From contig NZ_JOFQ01000003.1 in assembly GCF_000718305.1 (NCBI RefSeq), positions 186,001 to 250,000 on the forward strand: a DNA stretch of 64,000 nt, given 5' to 3'. The notes below the pieces were generated by a model. The model did not search any database and had not been told where the DNA came from. It saw only the letters and a program-made list of their open reading frames with translations. The position numbers were made by a program, and so were the translations under genes. Of this stretch, positions 17,076 to 26,071 are shown one piece after another. Source of the stretch: Streptomyces niger. GTDB taxonomy: Bacteria > Actinomycetota > Actinomycetes > Streptomycetales > Streptomycetaceae. Within the stretch, counting starts at the first letter, position 1. Each line of letters starts with the position of its first letter.

Positions 17076-17609
17076 TCAGCCGAGCAGCTCGACGTCGAGC
17101 TGACCGAAGTGGTACTCGCGTACCGCGGCCAGCAGCTCGTCGAGGGACAGCTCGCCGTTGTCGTCGGAGTCGACCTTGCGGAACGCCTCCTGGGCGGCGG
17201 AGCGGTCCACTCCGACGCCGACCAGCCAGGCCTCGAACTCGCCCGCGTTGATCTGGCCGTCGGCGTTCTTGTCGCAGAGGCCGATGATCCCCTTGACCAC
17301 CGGGCCGAGCGCGCGGTTGAAGTCGGCCTCGCCGCCCTGGAAGATCAGGTTCTCCGTGACGCCCATGAACTGGTCCCTCGTGAGCGGACCGTTCGAGGGC
17401 GCCCCGGCCGCCTGGGTGAGGTGGTCGAAGAGCGCGCGGAAGCCCTCCCGCAGCGTCTTCGCCTTCTTGGAGTTGGCGTCGGCCCCGAAGTTCTGGGCGA
17501 TCTTCGCCGCCTCCTGCTCGAAGTCACCCCACTCGAGGATGCCATTGCCGTCCGAGTCCCACTTGTCGAAGCGCTTCTGCAGCCGCTCGTTCGCGACGGG
17601 AGTCGCCAT
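17076..17609 (-). CDS. EF-hand calcium-binding protein (calerythrin-like)
   Basis: A 177-residue soluble protein with four EF-hand positions. Three have good calcium loops: DKWDSDGNGILEWGDFE near the N-terminus, CDKNADGQINAGEFE, and RKVDSDDNGELSLDELL near the C-terminus. The second site (residues ~70-85) is degenerate. Length and layout match calerythrin and sarcoplasmic-type calcium-binding proteins found in actinomycetes. The start ATG 17607-17609 has AAGGA 7 nt upstream. It probably buffers or senses calcium in the cytoplasm. Nothing links it to the neighbouring pathway genes. Confidence 0.88.
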   Translation of the reverse strand: MATPVANERLQKRFDKWDSDGNGILEWGDFEQEAAKIAQNFGADANSKKAKTLREGFRALFDHLTQAAGAPSNGPLTRDQFMGVTENLIFQGGEADFNRALGPVVKGIIGLCDKNADGQINAGEFEAWLVGVGVDRSAAQEAFRKVDSDDNGELSLDELLAAVREYHFGQLDVELLG

Positions 17610-17759
17610 GACGGTGTCCTTTCTTCGATCGTACTGATTGATGCGCGGCGCAGGTACGGATTTCCGGCGCCGCCTCGCGCGGCCCTCCTTCCCCTGAAGG
17701 CCGGCAAGTCTTTTCCCGCCCGACGGAAGCACCCGTCGACGGCGGAATGCGCAGCCCTG

Positions 17760-19019
17760 TCAGAGCAGGGTGACCCGGGCCCCGGAGGCCTTTCCGCGGG
17801 TGTCGAGCAGAATGCATTCAGCGCGGGTCAGCGTCGTCGTGTCGTAACAGGAATGGTCCTGCAGGAGAATGGCCAGGTCCGCACCCGCCAAGGCATCGCG
17901 CAACGACTCCACGCGGGCCAGTGGTACGCCGTCGGCGGCGAATTCCCGGACGTACGGATCGTGGTACCGGACCGTGGCGCCCTGGGCGCGCAGACCGCGG
18001 GCCACCGGCTCCGCCGGCGACTCCCGCGCGTCGGCCACGTCGGGCTTGTACGCCACACCGAGGAGCACCACGGACGCCGCTTCCGGCGGCATGCCCGCCT
18101 CGTCGAGGAGGCCGACCGCCCGGCCGACGACGTGTGCCGGCATCTGTGACACCACCTCGTGGGCCGCGGCCAGCATCCGGAAGGAGAAGCCCTCGGCCTC
18201 GGCCTTCGCCGCGAGGTAGCGCGGATCGACCGGTATGCAGTGGCCGCCCACCCCGGCACCGGGCCGGAACGGCGCGAAGCCGAAGGGTTTCGTCCCGGCG
18301 CAGTGCAGCACGTCCCAGATGTCGATGCCCGTCCGGTCGCAGTACAGCGCCGCCTCGTCGACCAGCGCGATGTTCACGTACCGGTAGGTGTTCTCCAGCA
18401 GTTTGGCCATCTCGGCCTCCCGCGTGCCCCGCGAGACCACCAGGGTCCGCACGAAGCGGCCGTAGAAGGCGACCGCGTGCTTGACGCACAGGGGAGTGCA
18501 GCCGCTGACCACCTTCGGGGTGTTGTGGAGCCCGAACCGCCGGTTGCCCGGGTCGATGCGTTCGGGCGAGTAGGCGAGGTGGAAGTCGGCGCCGGCCCGC
18601 AGCCCGCTGCCGTTCTCCAGGAGGGGCCGGACCACCTCCTCCGTGGTGCCCGGATAACTCGTGGACTCCAGGACCACGAGCATGCCGGGCCGCAGACAGC
18701 GAGCCACGGTCCGGGCCGCCGCGCGCACCGCGGTGAGGTCCGGCGTGCCGCCCGCGCCCAGGCCGGTGGGCACGCAGATCACCACCGTGTCCGCCAGGCC
18801 GGGCGCCGACGGATCGGAGGTGGCGCGGAAGCCTGCGACGCGCATCGCCGCGACGGCCGCGTCCGCGACCCCGCCGACGTGCGATCGTCCTCCGTTGAGG
18901 CCGGTCACCACGGCGTCCGAGACGTCGTACCCCACGGTGGTCAGCCCCGCGGCGCACGCGGCCCGCGCCAGCGGAAGCCCCACATGTCCCAGTCCGATCA
19001 CGGCGAGATCGGCAGTCAT
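17760..19019 (-). CDS. UDP-glucose/GDP-mannose dehydrogenase family protein (UDP-sugar 6-dehydrogenase)
   Basis: A 419-residue enzyme that should oxidise C6 of a UDP-hexose or UDP-N-acetylhexosamine to the uronic acid with two NAD. It has the N-terminal Rossmann motif VIGLGHVGLPLARA, the conserved ESTSYPGTTEEVV and YSPERIDPGN segments typical of the WbpA/VipA (UDP-HexNAc) branch, AEMAKLLENTYRYVNIALVDE, and GVGGHCIPVDP with the catalytic Cys. The C-terminal domain carries GVAYKPDVADARESPA. It lies 36 bp downstream of the small secreted protein gene and may be cotranscribed with it. Its use may be in extracellular polysaccharide or a glycosylated metabolite. Confidence 0.88.
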   Translation of the reverse strand: MTADLAVIGLGHVGLPLARAACAAGLTTVGYDVSDAVVTGLNGGRSHVGGVADAAVAAMRVAGFRATSDPSAPGLADTVVICVPTGLGAGGTPDLTAVRAAARTVARCLRPGMLVVLESTSYPGTTEEVVRPLLENGSGLRAGADFHLAYSPERIDPGNRRFGLHNTPKVVSGCTPLCVKHAVAFYGRFVRTLVVSRGTREAEMAKLLENTYRYVNIALVDEAALYCDRTGIDIWDVLHCAGTKPFGFAPFRPGAGVGGHCIPVDPRYLAAKAEAEGFSFRMLAAAHEVVSQMPAHVVGRAVGLLDEAGMPPEAASVVLLGVAYKPDVADARESPAEPVARGLRAQGATVRYHDPYVREFAADGVPLARVESLRDALAGADLAILLQDHSCYDTTTLTRAECILLDTRGKASGARVTLL

Positions 19020-19055
19020 GACGTATCCCCCTGTCCGGGACGGCTCGTTGTCGAA

Positions 19056-19361
19056 TCAGGCGGAGAAACTCCCCGTTCCTGCGGCGAGATGCGAGCCGTG
19101 TCCCGGATGTACGGTGAAACTCGGCGTCGTGCAGGAGGGGTCCGCAAAGACCTGGACGGGGCGGTCGGTGCGATTCGCCAACACGTGGGAGCCGACCGGC
19201 AATTTGATGCAGCCGATCGGGTTCTCGTACGTGGTCAGCGGTTGGAGTTCGGTTTCGAAGACGATGACCTCGCCTTCGGCGGCGGCCGCCGGAACGGTCG
19301 TCGCGGCCGTCGTGAGAACCGTCGCTGCGAGGAGGAGGAGAGCGGAGCCGACCCGACGCAT
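19056..19361 (-). CDS. Small secreted protein of unknown function
   Basis: A 101-residue protein with a clear Sec signal peptide: a positive start (MRR), a hydrophobic core (ALLLLAATVLTTAATTV) and an AAA-type cleavage site near residue 28. The mature part of ~73 residues contains two cysteines (GCIKL and PSCTTPS) that could form one disulfide, and is rich in Val, Thr and Gly. The ribosome site GGAAG lies 6-7 nt before ATG 19359-19361. Similar short secreted beta-rich proteins are common in Streptomyces, without assigned function. It is divergent from the AAC(3) gene. Confidence 0.75.
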   Translation of the reverse strand: MRRVGSALLLLAATVLTTAATTVPAAAAEGEVIVFETELQPLTTYENPIGCIKLPVGSHVLANRTDRPVQVFADPSCTTPSFTVHPGHGSHLAAGTGSFSA

Positions 19362-19500
19362 ATGCGCTTCCTTTCGCGGACAACATTCGCTGTCGAAATG
19401 CTGCCCTTGGGCCGCGCGGCGTAATATTCACCCGTCAAGGTGCACCCGAACCAGCGACAATGTGCAGATCCGGTCTTATGAAGAGATCGTAGCGATCGTA

Positions 19501-19528
19501 TGACCGGAGCTGTCGGCGATGGATATAT
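19501..19528 (+). promoter_or_regulatory. Promoter of the AAC(3) gene, probably giving a leaderless mRNA
   Basis: TATATT at 19523-19528 is a strong -10 box in this GC-rich context, with TGACCG at 19501-19506 as a -35-like box 16 bp before it. Only seven bases lie between the -10 box and ATG 19536, so transcription probably starts at or next to the ATG. Confidence 0.65.
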
Positions 19529-19535
19529 TCGCGGC

Positions 19536-20399
19536 ATGGATGAGATGGCCCTGCTGGCCCACTCCGACGGCCCGGTCACCCGCGCCCGGCTCCGCCGCGA
19601 CCTGACGGCGCTACGTCTCGCCGAAGGCGACGCCGTCATGTTCCACACCCGCATGTCGGCCCTCGGCTATGTGGCGGGCGGCCCCGAGACGGTCATCGGT
19701 GCGCTCGGCGAAGTCGTCGGCAAGCGGGGTACGTTGATGGTCACCTGCGGCTGGAACGACGCCCCGCCCTACGACTTCGTCAGCTGGCCCCAGGCGTGGC
19801 AGGACGCGCTGCGCGCGGAACACCCCGCCTACGACCCGCTCATCAGCGAGGCCGACCACGCCAACGGCCGGCTCCCCGAAGCCCTGCGCCGGCTGCCCGG
19901 CGCCGTCCGCAGCCGGCACCCCGACGCGAGCTTCGCCGCACTGGGCGCGGCGGCCGAGGAGCTGATGGCCGACCACCCGTGGGACGGCCCGCACGGTCCC
20001 GGCAGCCCGCTCGCGCGGCTGGTCGACATCGGGGGCCGGGTGCTGCTGTTGGGCGCGCCGCTGGACTCCCTCACGCTGCTGCACCACGCCGAGGCGCTCG
20101 CCGACGCGCCGGGCAAGCGGTTCGTGACGTACGAGCAGCCGGTCGTGGTGGGCGGCGAGCGGGTGTGGCGGCGCTTCCACGACATCGACTCGGAGGAGGG
20201 CGCCTTCGACTACTCATCGGTCGTGCCGGAGGGGACATGGCCGTTCGAGGTGATCGTCCGGGACATGCTCGCCGCGGGCATCGGCAGCAGCGGGCGGGTC
20301 GGCGCGGCGGAGAGCCATCTCTTCGACGCCCGGGACGTCGTGGACTTCGGCGTCGCCTGGATCGAGGAGAAGTTGGGCGGGGCGGCCCCGGCCTCCTGA
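19536..20399 (+). CDS. Aminoglycoside N(3)-acetyltransferase, AAC(3) family
   Basis: A 287-residue acetyl-CoA-dependent enzyme of the antibiotic-resistance N-acetyltransferase family. The N-terminus (SDGPVTRARLRRDL), FHTRMSALGYVAGGPETVI, GTLMVTCGWNDAPPYDF, SEADHANGRLPEALRRLPGAVRSRHPDASFAALG, LLLGAPLDSLTLLHHAEALA and DIDSEEGAFDYS match the AAC(3)-VII/VIII type of aminoglycoside producers. It would acetylate the 3-amino group of a 2-deoxystreptamine aminoglycoside. The start at 19536 is supported by the -10 box seven bases upstream. No aminoglycoside cluster is evident here, so it may be a stray resistance gene or may act on an amino-sugar product of the left locus (speculative). Confidence 0.9.
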   Translation: MDEMALLAHSDGPVTRARLRRDLTALRLAEGDAVMFHTRMSALGYVAGGPETVIGALGEVVGKRGTLMVTCGWNDAPPYDFVSWPQAWQDALRAEHPAYDPLISEADHANGRLPEALRRLPGAVRSRHPDASFAALGAAAEELMADHPWDGPHGPGSPLARLVDIGGRVLLLGAPLDSLTLLHHAEALADAPGKRFVTYEQPVVVGGERVWRRFHDIDSEEGAFDYSSVVPEGTWPFEVIVRDMLAAGIGSSGRVGAAESHLFDARDVVDFGVAWIEEKLGGAAPAS

Positions 20400-20437
20400 G
20401 GACCGCCGAGCAGTCGCGGCGTACGGGGGAGTGGCGG

Positions 20438-21148
20438 TCATGGTTCCGGAATGAGGCCCCGTTCCAGGACGTCCCGGGCCACGTCCCGCAGCAGCCGGCT
20501 GTGGCTGCGGGCGTGACCGCGCATCGCCTCGAACGCCTCCTGCAGGCTCACCCCCATGTGGTGGGCCAGGAAGCCCTTGGCCTGTTCGATGGTGACCCGG
20601 CTCCGCAGGGCCGTGCGCAACTGGTCGTTGACCCTGCGGTAGGAGGTCAGCGACTCCTGGTGGCACAGGGCCGCGGCCACGACGTGGGCCAGCGCCTGCC
20701 CCAGCCGTACGTCCCGCTCGGGCAGTGGATCGGTGGTGCGGAGCAGCAGCAGGGACCCGTCGGGCCGGCCCCGCCACGTCAGCGGGACCGCGCCGGCGAA
20801 GCGGTAGCCCGCCGCGAGGGCCGTCTTGGCGAAGCGGGGCCAGCGATCGGTGGCGTGCAGGAGGTCCACCGGGCCGATCGGGGCGTCCGTGCGGTAGCTC
20901 TCCCGCACCGGCCCCTCCAACGGGGAGGTGGCCAGCAACCCGGTGAACGCGGGATCGGCCTCGCTCGCGGCGGCCGGCCGGAGCTTTTCACCGGGCGGTG
21001 CGCACAGCACGCCGGCGGCCGAGACGTCCAGCAGCTGCACGCACCGGAGGGCGAACCGCTCCAGATACCCGCCCACGTCGAAGCCGTCCCCGCAGCAGGC
21101 GGCGGCCAGGTCCACGAAGACGTCGGCCAGGAGTTGTTCACGACCCAT
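20438..21148 (-). CDS. GAF and ANTAR domain regulator
   Basis: A 236-residue regulator: a GAF-like sensory domain (residues ~10-155) followed by a three-helix ANTAR domain (VNDQLRTALRSRVTIEQAKGFLAHHMGVSLQEAFEAMRGHAR). ANTAR domains bind paired hairpins in mRNA leaders and prevent termination. The ATG at 21146-21148 is preferred to the ATG two codons upstream because AAGGA lies 5 nt before it. The last conserved helix is followed by ARDVLERGLIP, as usual for this common actinobacterial family. Its target RNA is not evident in the window. Confidence 0.88.
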   Translation of the reverse strand: MGREQLLADVFVDLAAACCGDGFDVGGYLERFALRCVQLLDVSAAGVLCAPPGEKLRPAAASEADPAFTGLLATSPLEGPVRESYRTDAPIGPVDLLHATDRWPRFAKTALAAGYRFAGAVPLTWRGRPDGSLLLLRTTDPLPERDVRLGQALAHVVAAALCHQESLTSYRRVNDQLRTALRSRVTIEQAKGFLAHHMGVSLQEAFEAMRGHARSHSRLLRDVARDVLERGLIPEP

Positions 21149-21521
21149 GGTCATCCTTACGGTGCCGGGAGAGGAGCGGAAAGCGGTCGTCCGGCCGGCA
21201 GGAGAGCGGCCCTCACGATCGGCCTTCGCGTCGCCTCCGGCGGTGCGGGCACCGCGCGATCTCCACGCGATGCCGGCACCTTCTCAGAATCGCGTACACC
21301 TCCGAGGGCATGACTATGACTCGGACATGTACGCCGGCCCGGGTACCCCCGTGGGCCGGACCCACCCCTCCCACTCCGGGCCGGCGGCGGCCGCCGGGTC
21401 CTACATCGGGACCAGCCGTCATGCCGGTGGGGCATGCCCCCGGGACCGTTGCGTCTGTCGTCCTCGGCCAAATCGGCGGGCGCGGGAAGATGGCTCGGAC
21501 GCGGCCCGGCGCCCTGTACGG
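21149..21521. other. Intergenic region without a convincing gene
   Basis: These 373 bp lie upstream of the ANTAR gene and downstream of the P450 stop, so they should hold the ANTAR promoter and the P450 terminator. I see a 12-bp perfect palindrome GGGGCATGCCCC at 21429-21440, usable as the core of a terminator or operator. The small open frames here show no actinobacterial codon bias and are not called. Confidence 0.5.
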
Positions 21522-22760
21522 TCAGGACGCCGCGGCACGTCCCAGCATCACCGGCACCTCCTTGTGGCCGTTCGAGAGGAAGGACTCCTGGGGCCGCAGC
21601 GCGTGCGGCGGGACGGCGAGTGCCAGGTCCGGGAAGCGCGCGAACAGCCCGCGGAGCGCGATCGTGGCCTCCATGCGGGCCAGCGGCGCACCCAGGCAGA
21701 AGTGGACCCCGTGCCCGAACGCCAGATGCTCGCTGCTGGGCCGGGAGAGGTCGAACTCCTCGGCGGTGGGACCGTGCAGCGCGGGATGGCGGCCGGCCGC
21801 CGCGTACGAGGCGAGGATCGCGTCGCCCGCCTTGATGGTCTGCCCGGTCGGAAGGGAGATGTCCTCGGTGGCGAACCGCATCGGCAGATGGGGCACCGGG
21901 GCCTCCCAGCGCAGCGCCTCCTCGGTCACGGCGTCCCACCCGGCCCGTCCCGCCCGCACGGCGGCGAGCTGCTCGGGGTGGCTGAGCAGGGCGGTGATGG
22001 CCTGGTCCAGGAGGTTGACGGTGGTCTCGTAGCCCGCGCTGATCACGAGCAGCAGGGTGTCGAGCAGCTCCTGTTCGCTGAGCCGGGAACCGTCGCCCTC
22101 GACGTCACGGGAGGCGATCAGCGTCGAGGTGAGGTCCTCCGCGGGTGCCGCCCGCTTGGCGGCGACGAGACGGGTCAGGAGGCCGTACAGCTCCTCGGTG
22201 TTGGCCGTGGCCTCCTCGGACGACAGGGTGGTGGCGAAGACGGCGTCCACGGCCCCGCGGAAGGAGCCGATCGCGTCCTCGGGCAGGCCCATGAGGTGGC
22301 CGATGACCTGGATCGGCAGCGGGTAGGCGAAGCGTGCGCGCAGGTCCGCGGGTTCGCCGGGCGGCGTGGCGGCGAGGTCGTCGAGCAGCCCGTTCGTCAC
22401 CTCCTCGATCCGCGCCGACAGTGCCTGCACGCGGCGCGCCGTGAAGGCCGGGGCGACCAGCCGGCGCAGCCGGCGGTGGTCGGCGCCGTACGCGGTGAAC
22501 ATGTTCCGCACGGCCACCCACAGGGCCAGCGGCCACTTGCCGACGATGTGGTCCGGGAAGAGCGGCCAGTGCCGGTGGGGGTCCTTGGAGACCCGGGAGT
22601 CGGTAAGCAGCCGCTTGAGCAGGGCGGGGTCGGTGACCGCCCAGGCCGGTACGCCGAGGACGTCGACGCGTGCGGCCGGGCCGGCGGCGCGTAACGCGGC
22701 GTCCTCGGCATGGCGGTCGCTCCCGGTGGGGTCCAGAACGAGTATTTGCTGGTCGGCCAT
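21522..22760 (-). CDS. Cytochrome P450 (CYP105/107-like)
   Basis: A 412-residue soluble P450 with AGYETTVN (I-helix oxygen-binding motif; Tyr replaces the common His), EEALRWEAP (ExxR) and FGHGVHFCLGAPLAR (heme-thiolate loop with Cys). It should hydroxylate a small substrate using ferredoxin partners encoded elsewhere. The start ATG 22758-22760 (MADQQILVLDP) fits the family; readings further upstream are not typical. Codon 23 is TTA (bases 22692-22694), so translation probably depends on bldA. No ferredoxin gene is adjacent. It could serve either cluster but lies outside both clear operons. Confidence 0.88.
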   Translation of the reverse strand: MADQQILVLDPTGSDRHAEDAALRAAGPAARVDVLGVPAWAVTDPALLKRLLTDSRVSKDPHRHWPLFPDHIVGKWPLALWVAVRNMFTAYGADHRRLRRLVAPAFTARRVQALSARIEEVTNGLLDDLAATPPGEPADLRARFAYPLPIQVIGHLMGLPEDAIGSFRGAVDAVFATTLSSEEATANTEELYGLLTRLVAAKRAAPAEDLTSTLIASRDVEGDGSRLSEQELLDTLLLVISAGYETTVNLLDQAITALLSHPEQLAAVRAGRAGWDAVTEEALRWEAPVPHLPMRFATEDISLPTGQTIKAGDAILASYAAAGRHPALHGPTAEEFDLSRPSSEHLAFGHGVHFCLGAPLARMEATIALRGLFARFPDLALAVPPHALRPQESFLSNGHKEVPVMLGRAAAS

Positions 22761-22983
22761 GGGGTTCTCGCTTTCGTCCGAGGCACTGCGGGGCATCCGG
22801 CCCGCGACGGCACCCTGATCGTGCCACCGCGGCCATTCCTTCCTGCCCACCGTCGGCCGCCCGGAAAGCCGCCGGCGTGCGGAGAGCGGCCAACCGGCAT
22901 CCCGGGTTCCCGCGCCCGTCACCTCGTGCACATCCCGCGCGCCGAGACTCCGAACCCCACCACCGGAAGAGGAACACGACGAC

Positions 22984-23817
22984 ATGCACCGCACCGGCTC
23001 CGTCCCGTCCCGCACCGCCGTCCCGCGCCGTCTCCTGATGTGCCCGCCCCGCCATTTCGACGTCACGTACTCGATCAACCCCTGGATGGAGCCCGCGAAG
23101 CCGGTCGACGGCGGGCTCGCCCTCGCCCAGTGGGAGCGGCTGCGTGCGCTCTACCGGGAGTTGGGGCACACCGTGGAGGTCGTCGAACCGGCCGGCGGGC
23201 TGCCGGACATGGTGTTCGCGGCGAACGGGGCCACGGTGATCGACGGGAAGGTGCTGGGCGCCCGGTTCCGGCACGAGGAGCGCACCGCCGAGGGCCCGCT
23301 GTACCTCTCCTGGCTGCGCGCGCACGGCTTCCCCGAGGCCTACTGGCCCGAGCACGTCAACGAGGGGGAGGGCGACTACCTGCTGGCCGGGCGGCGCCTC
23401 CTGGCCGGTACCGGCTTCCGCACCGACCCGCGCTCGCACGCCGAGGCACAGGAGTTCTTCGGCGTGCCCGTCACCGGCCTGACGCTGGTCGACCCCCGTT
23501 TCTACCACCTGGACACCGCGCTGGCGGTGCTCTCCGACGACGAGATCATGTACTACCCCGAGGCGTTCACGCCGGGCAGCCGGGCCGTGCTGCGCGAACT
23601 GTTCCCCGATGCGCTGACGGCGACGGCCGAGGACGCGGCGGTGTTCGGCCTCAACGCGTTCTCCGACGGCCGCCACGTGCTGCTCCCGGAGGCCGCGACA
23701 GGACTGGTCGCAGGCCTGCGCGAGCGCGGCTTCGAGCCGATCGGCGTGGACCTCACCGAACTCCTCAAGGCCGGCGGCAGCGTCAAGTGCTGCACGCTGG
23801 AGCTGCGCGAGGGCTGA
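22984..23817 (+). CDS. Dimethylarginine dimethylaminohydrolase (DDAH)-like amidinohydrolase
   Basis: A 277-residue member of the guanidine-modifying superfamily. The sequence has [32 protein letters not shown], the acidic GEGDYLLAG segment, [12 protein letters not shown] with the catalytic His, and a C-terminal SVKCCTLEL with the nucleophilic Cys. DDAH hydrolyses methylated arginine to citrulline and amine; close relatives act on arginine or ornithine. A GGAAGAGGA ribosome site precedes ATG 22984. It is divergent from the P450 and followed by the PatB-like gene. It resembles a general arginine-metabolism gene rather than an amidinotransferase of aminocyclitol pathways. Confidence 0.85.
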   Translation: MHRTGSVPSRTAVPRRLLMCPPRHFDVTYSINPWMEPAKPVDGGLALAQWERLRALYRELGHTVEVVEPAGGLPDMVFAANGATVIDGKVLGARFRHEERTAEGPLYLSWLRAHGFPEAYWPEHVNEGEGDYLLAGRRLLAGTGFRTDPRSHAEAQEFFGVPVTGLTLVDPRFYHLDTALAVLSDDEIMYYPEAFTPGSRAVLRELFPDALTATAEDAAVFGLNAFSDGRHVLLPEAATGLVAGLRERGFEPIGVDLTELLKAGGSVKCCTLELREG

Positions 23818-23878
23818 GGCGGCCCCGAAGCCGTCCGCCCCGTGGGGGAACCGGCGGGTGCGGCCTATCTTGAGACGC

Positions 23879-25057
23879 ATGGATCACACGCCGCACGACG
23901 CCTCCGCCGAAGCGAACCCGCTGCGCCGTCTCACCCTCGCCGAGCTGCGCCGGCGGACGAGCATGAAGTGGCGCACGTACCCCGACGACGTGCTGCCGCT
24001 GTGGGTGGCGGAGATGGACGTGCCGCTGGCCGAACCGGTCGTCCGGGCGGTCACCGACGCGCTCGCGCGCGGCGACACCGGCTACCCCGCAGGCACGGCG
24101 TACGCCGAGGCGTTCGCGGAGTTCGCGCGGGAACGCTGGGGGTGGGGCGGGCTCGCCGTGGCGCGCACGGCGATCGTGCCGGACGTGATGCTGGGCGTGG
24201 TGGAGATGCTGAAGCTGACCACCGGCCCTGGCGACGCGGTGGTCGTCAACTGCCCCGTCTATCCGCCGTTCTACCAGTTCGTGGGCAACGCGGACCGGAA
24301 GATCGTGGAGGCCCCGCTCGACCCCGGCCACCGGATCGACCTCACCACCTTGGAAGCCGCCTTCCGCACCGCCGTCGCGGGCGGGCGCCGCGCCGCATAC
24401 CTGCTGTGCAGCCCGCACAACCCCACCGGCACGGTGCACACCGCGGCGGAACTGGCGGCGGTCGCCGAGCTGGCCGCCCGGTACGGCGTCCGGGTCGTGG
24501 CGGACGAGATCCACGCCCCGGTGGTGGCCCCGGGCACCGCTTTCGTGCCGTACCTGAGCGTGCCGGGTGCGGCGGACGGGCTGTCCCTGCTGTCCGCCTC
24601 CAAGGGGTGGCACCTCGCCGGGCTCAAGGCCGCGCTCGCCGTCGCGGGCCCGGCGGCCGCCGACGACCTCGCGCGGCTGCCCGAGGAGGTCGGCCACGGC
24701 CCCAGCCATGTGGGCGTGCTCGCGCACACCGCGGCGCTCCGGGACGGCCGCGGCTGGCTGGACGCGCTGCTCGCCGGGCTGGACGAGAACCGCCGCCTGC
24801 TGGTGGACCTGCTGGCCACCGAGCTGCCGGCGGTGCGGTACGCCCCGGCCGAGGCCACCTACCTGGCCTGGCTGGACTGCCGCGGCCTCGGCCCGGTCGA
24901 CGATCCGGCCGCCGTCTTCCTGGAGCGCGGCCGGGTCGCCCTCAGCTCCGGTACGGACTTCGGCAGCGGCGGCGCGGGCCACGTCCGGCTGAACCTCGCC
25001 ACCTCGCCCGAGGTGCTGACGGAAGCGGTACGGAGAATGGCGGCGGCCGTGGCCTGA
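23879..25057 (+). CDS. PatB/MalY-type PLP enzyme (cystathionine beta-lyase-like aminotransferase)
   Basis: A 392-residue fold-type I PLP protein. Segments typical of the MalY/PatB branch are [19 protein letters not shown] at the N-terminus, [46 protein letters not shown] and [12 protein letters not shown] with the Schiff-base Lys. These enzymes cleave C-S bonds of cystathionine or cysteine conjugates. The ATG 23879 is preceded by TATCTT about 12 nt upstream and no ribosome site, so the mRNA may be leaderless. It stands alone between DDAH and the transporters. Confidence 0.85.
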   Translation: MDHTPHDASAEANPLRRLTLAELRRRTSMKWRTYPDDVLPLWVAEMDVPLAEPVVRAVTDALARGDTGYPAGTAYAEAFAEFARERWGWGGLAVARTAIVPDVMLGVVEMLKLTTGPGDAVVVNCPVYPPFYQFVGNADRKIVEAPLDPGHRIDLTTLEAAFRTAVAGGRRAAYLLCSPHNPTGTVHTAAELAAVAELAARYGVRVVADEIHAPVVAPGTAFVPYLSVPGAADGLSLLSASKGWHLAGLKAALAVAGPAAADDLARLPEEVGHGPSHVGVLAHTAALRDGRGWLDALLAGLDENRRLLVDLLATELPAVRYAPAEATYLAWLDCRGLGPVDDPAAVFLERGRVALSSGTDFGSGGAGHVRLNLATSPEVLTEAVRRMAAAVA

Positions 25058-25150
25058 GCGCTGCCCGCGGACGCGGGGGCGGGTCAGGCGGGCGCCGACC
25101 GGTGCCGCCGACGGCGTCGCGGGGCGGAACCGCGCCGAACGGACTGTCGA

Positions 25151-26044
25151 TCACACAGCGCCAGTACCCGTCGGCGCCGGCTCGTCCGCCTCCCGGTGGG
25201 TGCCGGTGGGCATGGCGGGGTGGCGGCCGAGGAGGAAGACGCCGGTCACCACCGCCGCCAGGCCGGCGAATTCGCCCGCGAGGGCGCCGGGGGTGACGCG
25301 GATGCGGTCGCCGAGGAAGCCGATGCCGCAGGCGATGCCGGCCAACGGTTCGGCGGCGGTCAGCGCGGGCAGCGACATCCGCAGCGGGCCCGCCTCGAAG
25401 GCGCTCTGGACGAGCAGCAGCCCGGTCACGGCCAGCGCCACGATCACGTACGGCTCCCAGCTCACCAGCATCCGGGCGAGGCCGTCCTCCTCGGCGATCG
25501 AACTGGACACCCGGGTCAGCGCGTCCTGGAGCCCGTAGAGCACGCCGGCAGCGGCGGCCAGCAGCGGCGGCTCCTTCACCAGCTTCAGGTGACGGGCCGT
25601 CAGTACGAGGAGCAGGGCGATGCCGAGGACGCCGCCGAAGACCAGCCAGTGCCGCAGCGTGCCGGTGTCGTCGGGACCGCTGTGCGGGCTGCCGGCGATG
25701 ATGAAGGCCGCCACCCCGCCGCTCAGCAGGAGGACCCCCGCCCAGCCCGACAGCCCCAGCCGTTCCCCGCTGAGCCACCGGGCCAGCACCATCGCGAAGA
25801 GCAGGTTGGTGGCCAGCAGCGGTTCGACCCGGGACAGGTCGCCGCGGCTGAGCGCGAGCACGCTGAAGATCTGTCCGGCGACCATGCAGCCGATGCCCGC
25901 GAGCCACAGCGGCATCTTCACCAGGTCCAGCAGCAGCCGGAAGCTGAGCATGTCGGACAGCGGCGCGCGTCGCGCCGCGTGCTGCTGCAGGACGAAGCCC
26001 AGTCCCAGCAGGCACGCGGCGAGCACACCGTAGAGATAGAGCAT
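25151..26044 (-). CDS. DMT-superfamily (EamA-like) membrane transporter 1
   Basis: A 297-residue integral membrane protein with nine or ten hydrophobic helices and the two-fold repeat of drug/metabolite transporters. It starts MLYLYGVLAACLLGLGFVLQQHAARRAPL and keeps GRVEPL-like Glu-Pro motifs (SRVEPLLATNLLFAM and TAAEPLAGIACGIGFLGD) at the repeat interfaces. GGGAG lies upstream of the ATG. It lies 28 bp downstream of a clear paralogue (26072-26995), so the two may form a hetero-pair. The substrate is unknown; export of a small polar metabolite is possible. Confidence 0.85.
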   Translation of the reverse strand: MLYLYGVLAACLLGLGFVLQQHAARRAPLSDMLSFRLLLDLVKMPLWLAGIGCMVAGQIFSVLALSRGDLSRVEPLLATNLLFAMVLARWLSGERLGLSGWAGVLLLSGGVAAFIIAGSPHSGPDDTGTLRHWLVFGGVLGIALLLVLTARHLKLVKEPPLLAAAAGVLYGLQDALTRVSSSIAEEDGLARMLVSWEPYVIVALAVTGLLLVQSAFEAGPLRMSLPALTAAEPLAGIACGIGFLGDRIRVTPGALAGEFAGLAAVVTGVFLLGRHPAMPTGTHREADEPAPTGTGAV

Positions 26045-26071
26045 GCGGCGACTCCCTGGGTCCGGGCGGGC

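Noticed and set aside
21213..21422. Small open frame between the ANTAR and P450 genes
   Set aside because: No ribosome site, no codon bias, Arg/Gly-rich shadow-like composition and no recognisable motif.
22984..23817. Arginine:inosamine amidinotransferase for an aminocyclitol pathway
   Set aside because: At 277 residues it is shorter than amidinotransferases, and its motifs match DDAH-type hydrolases.
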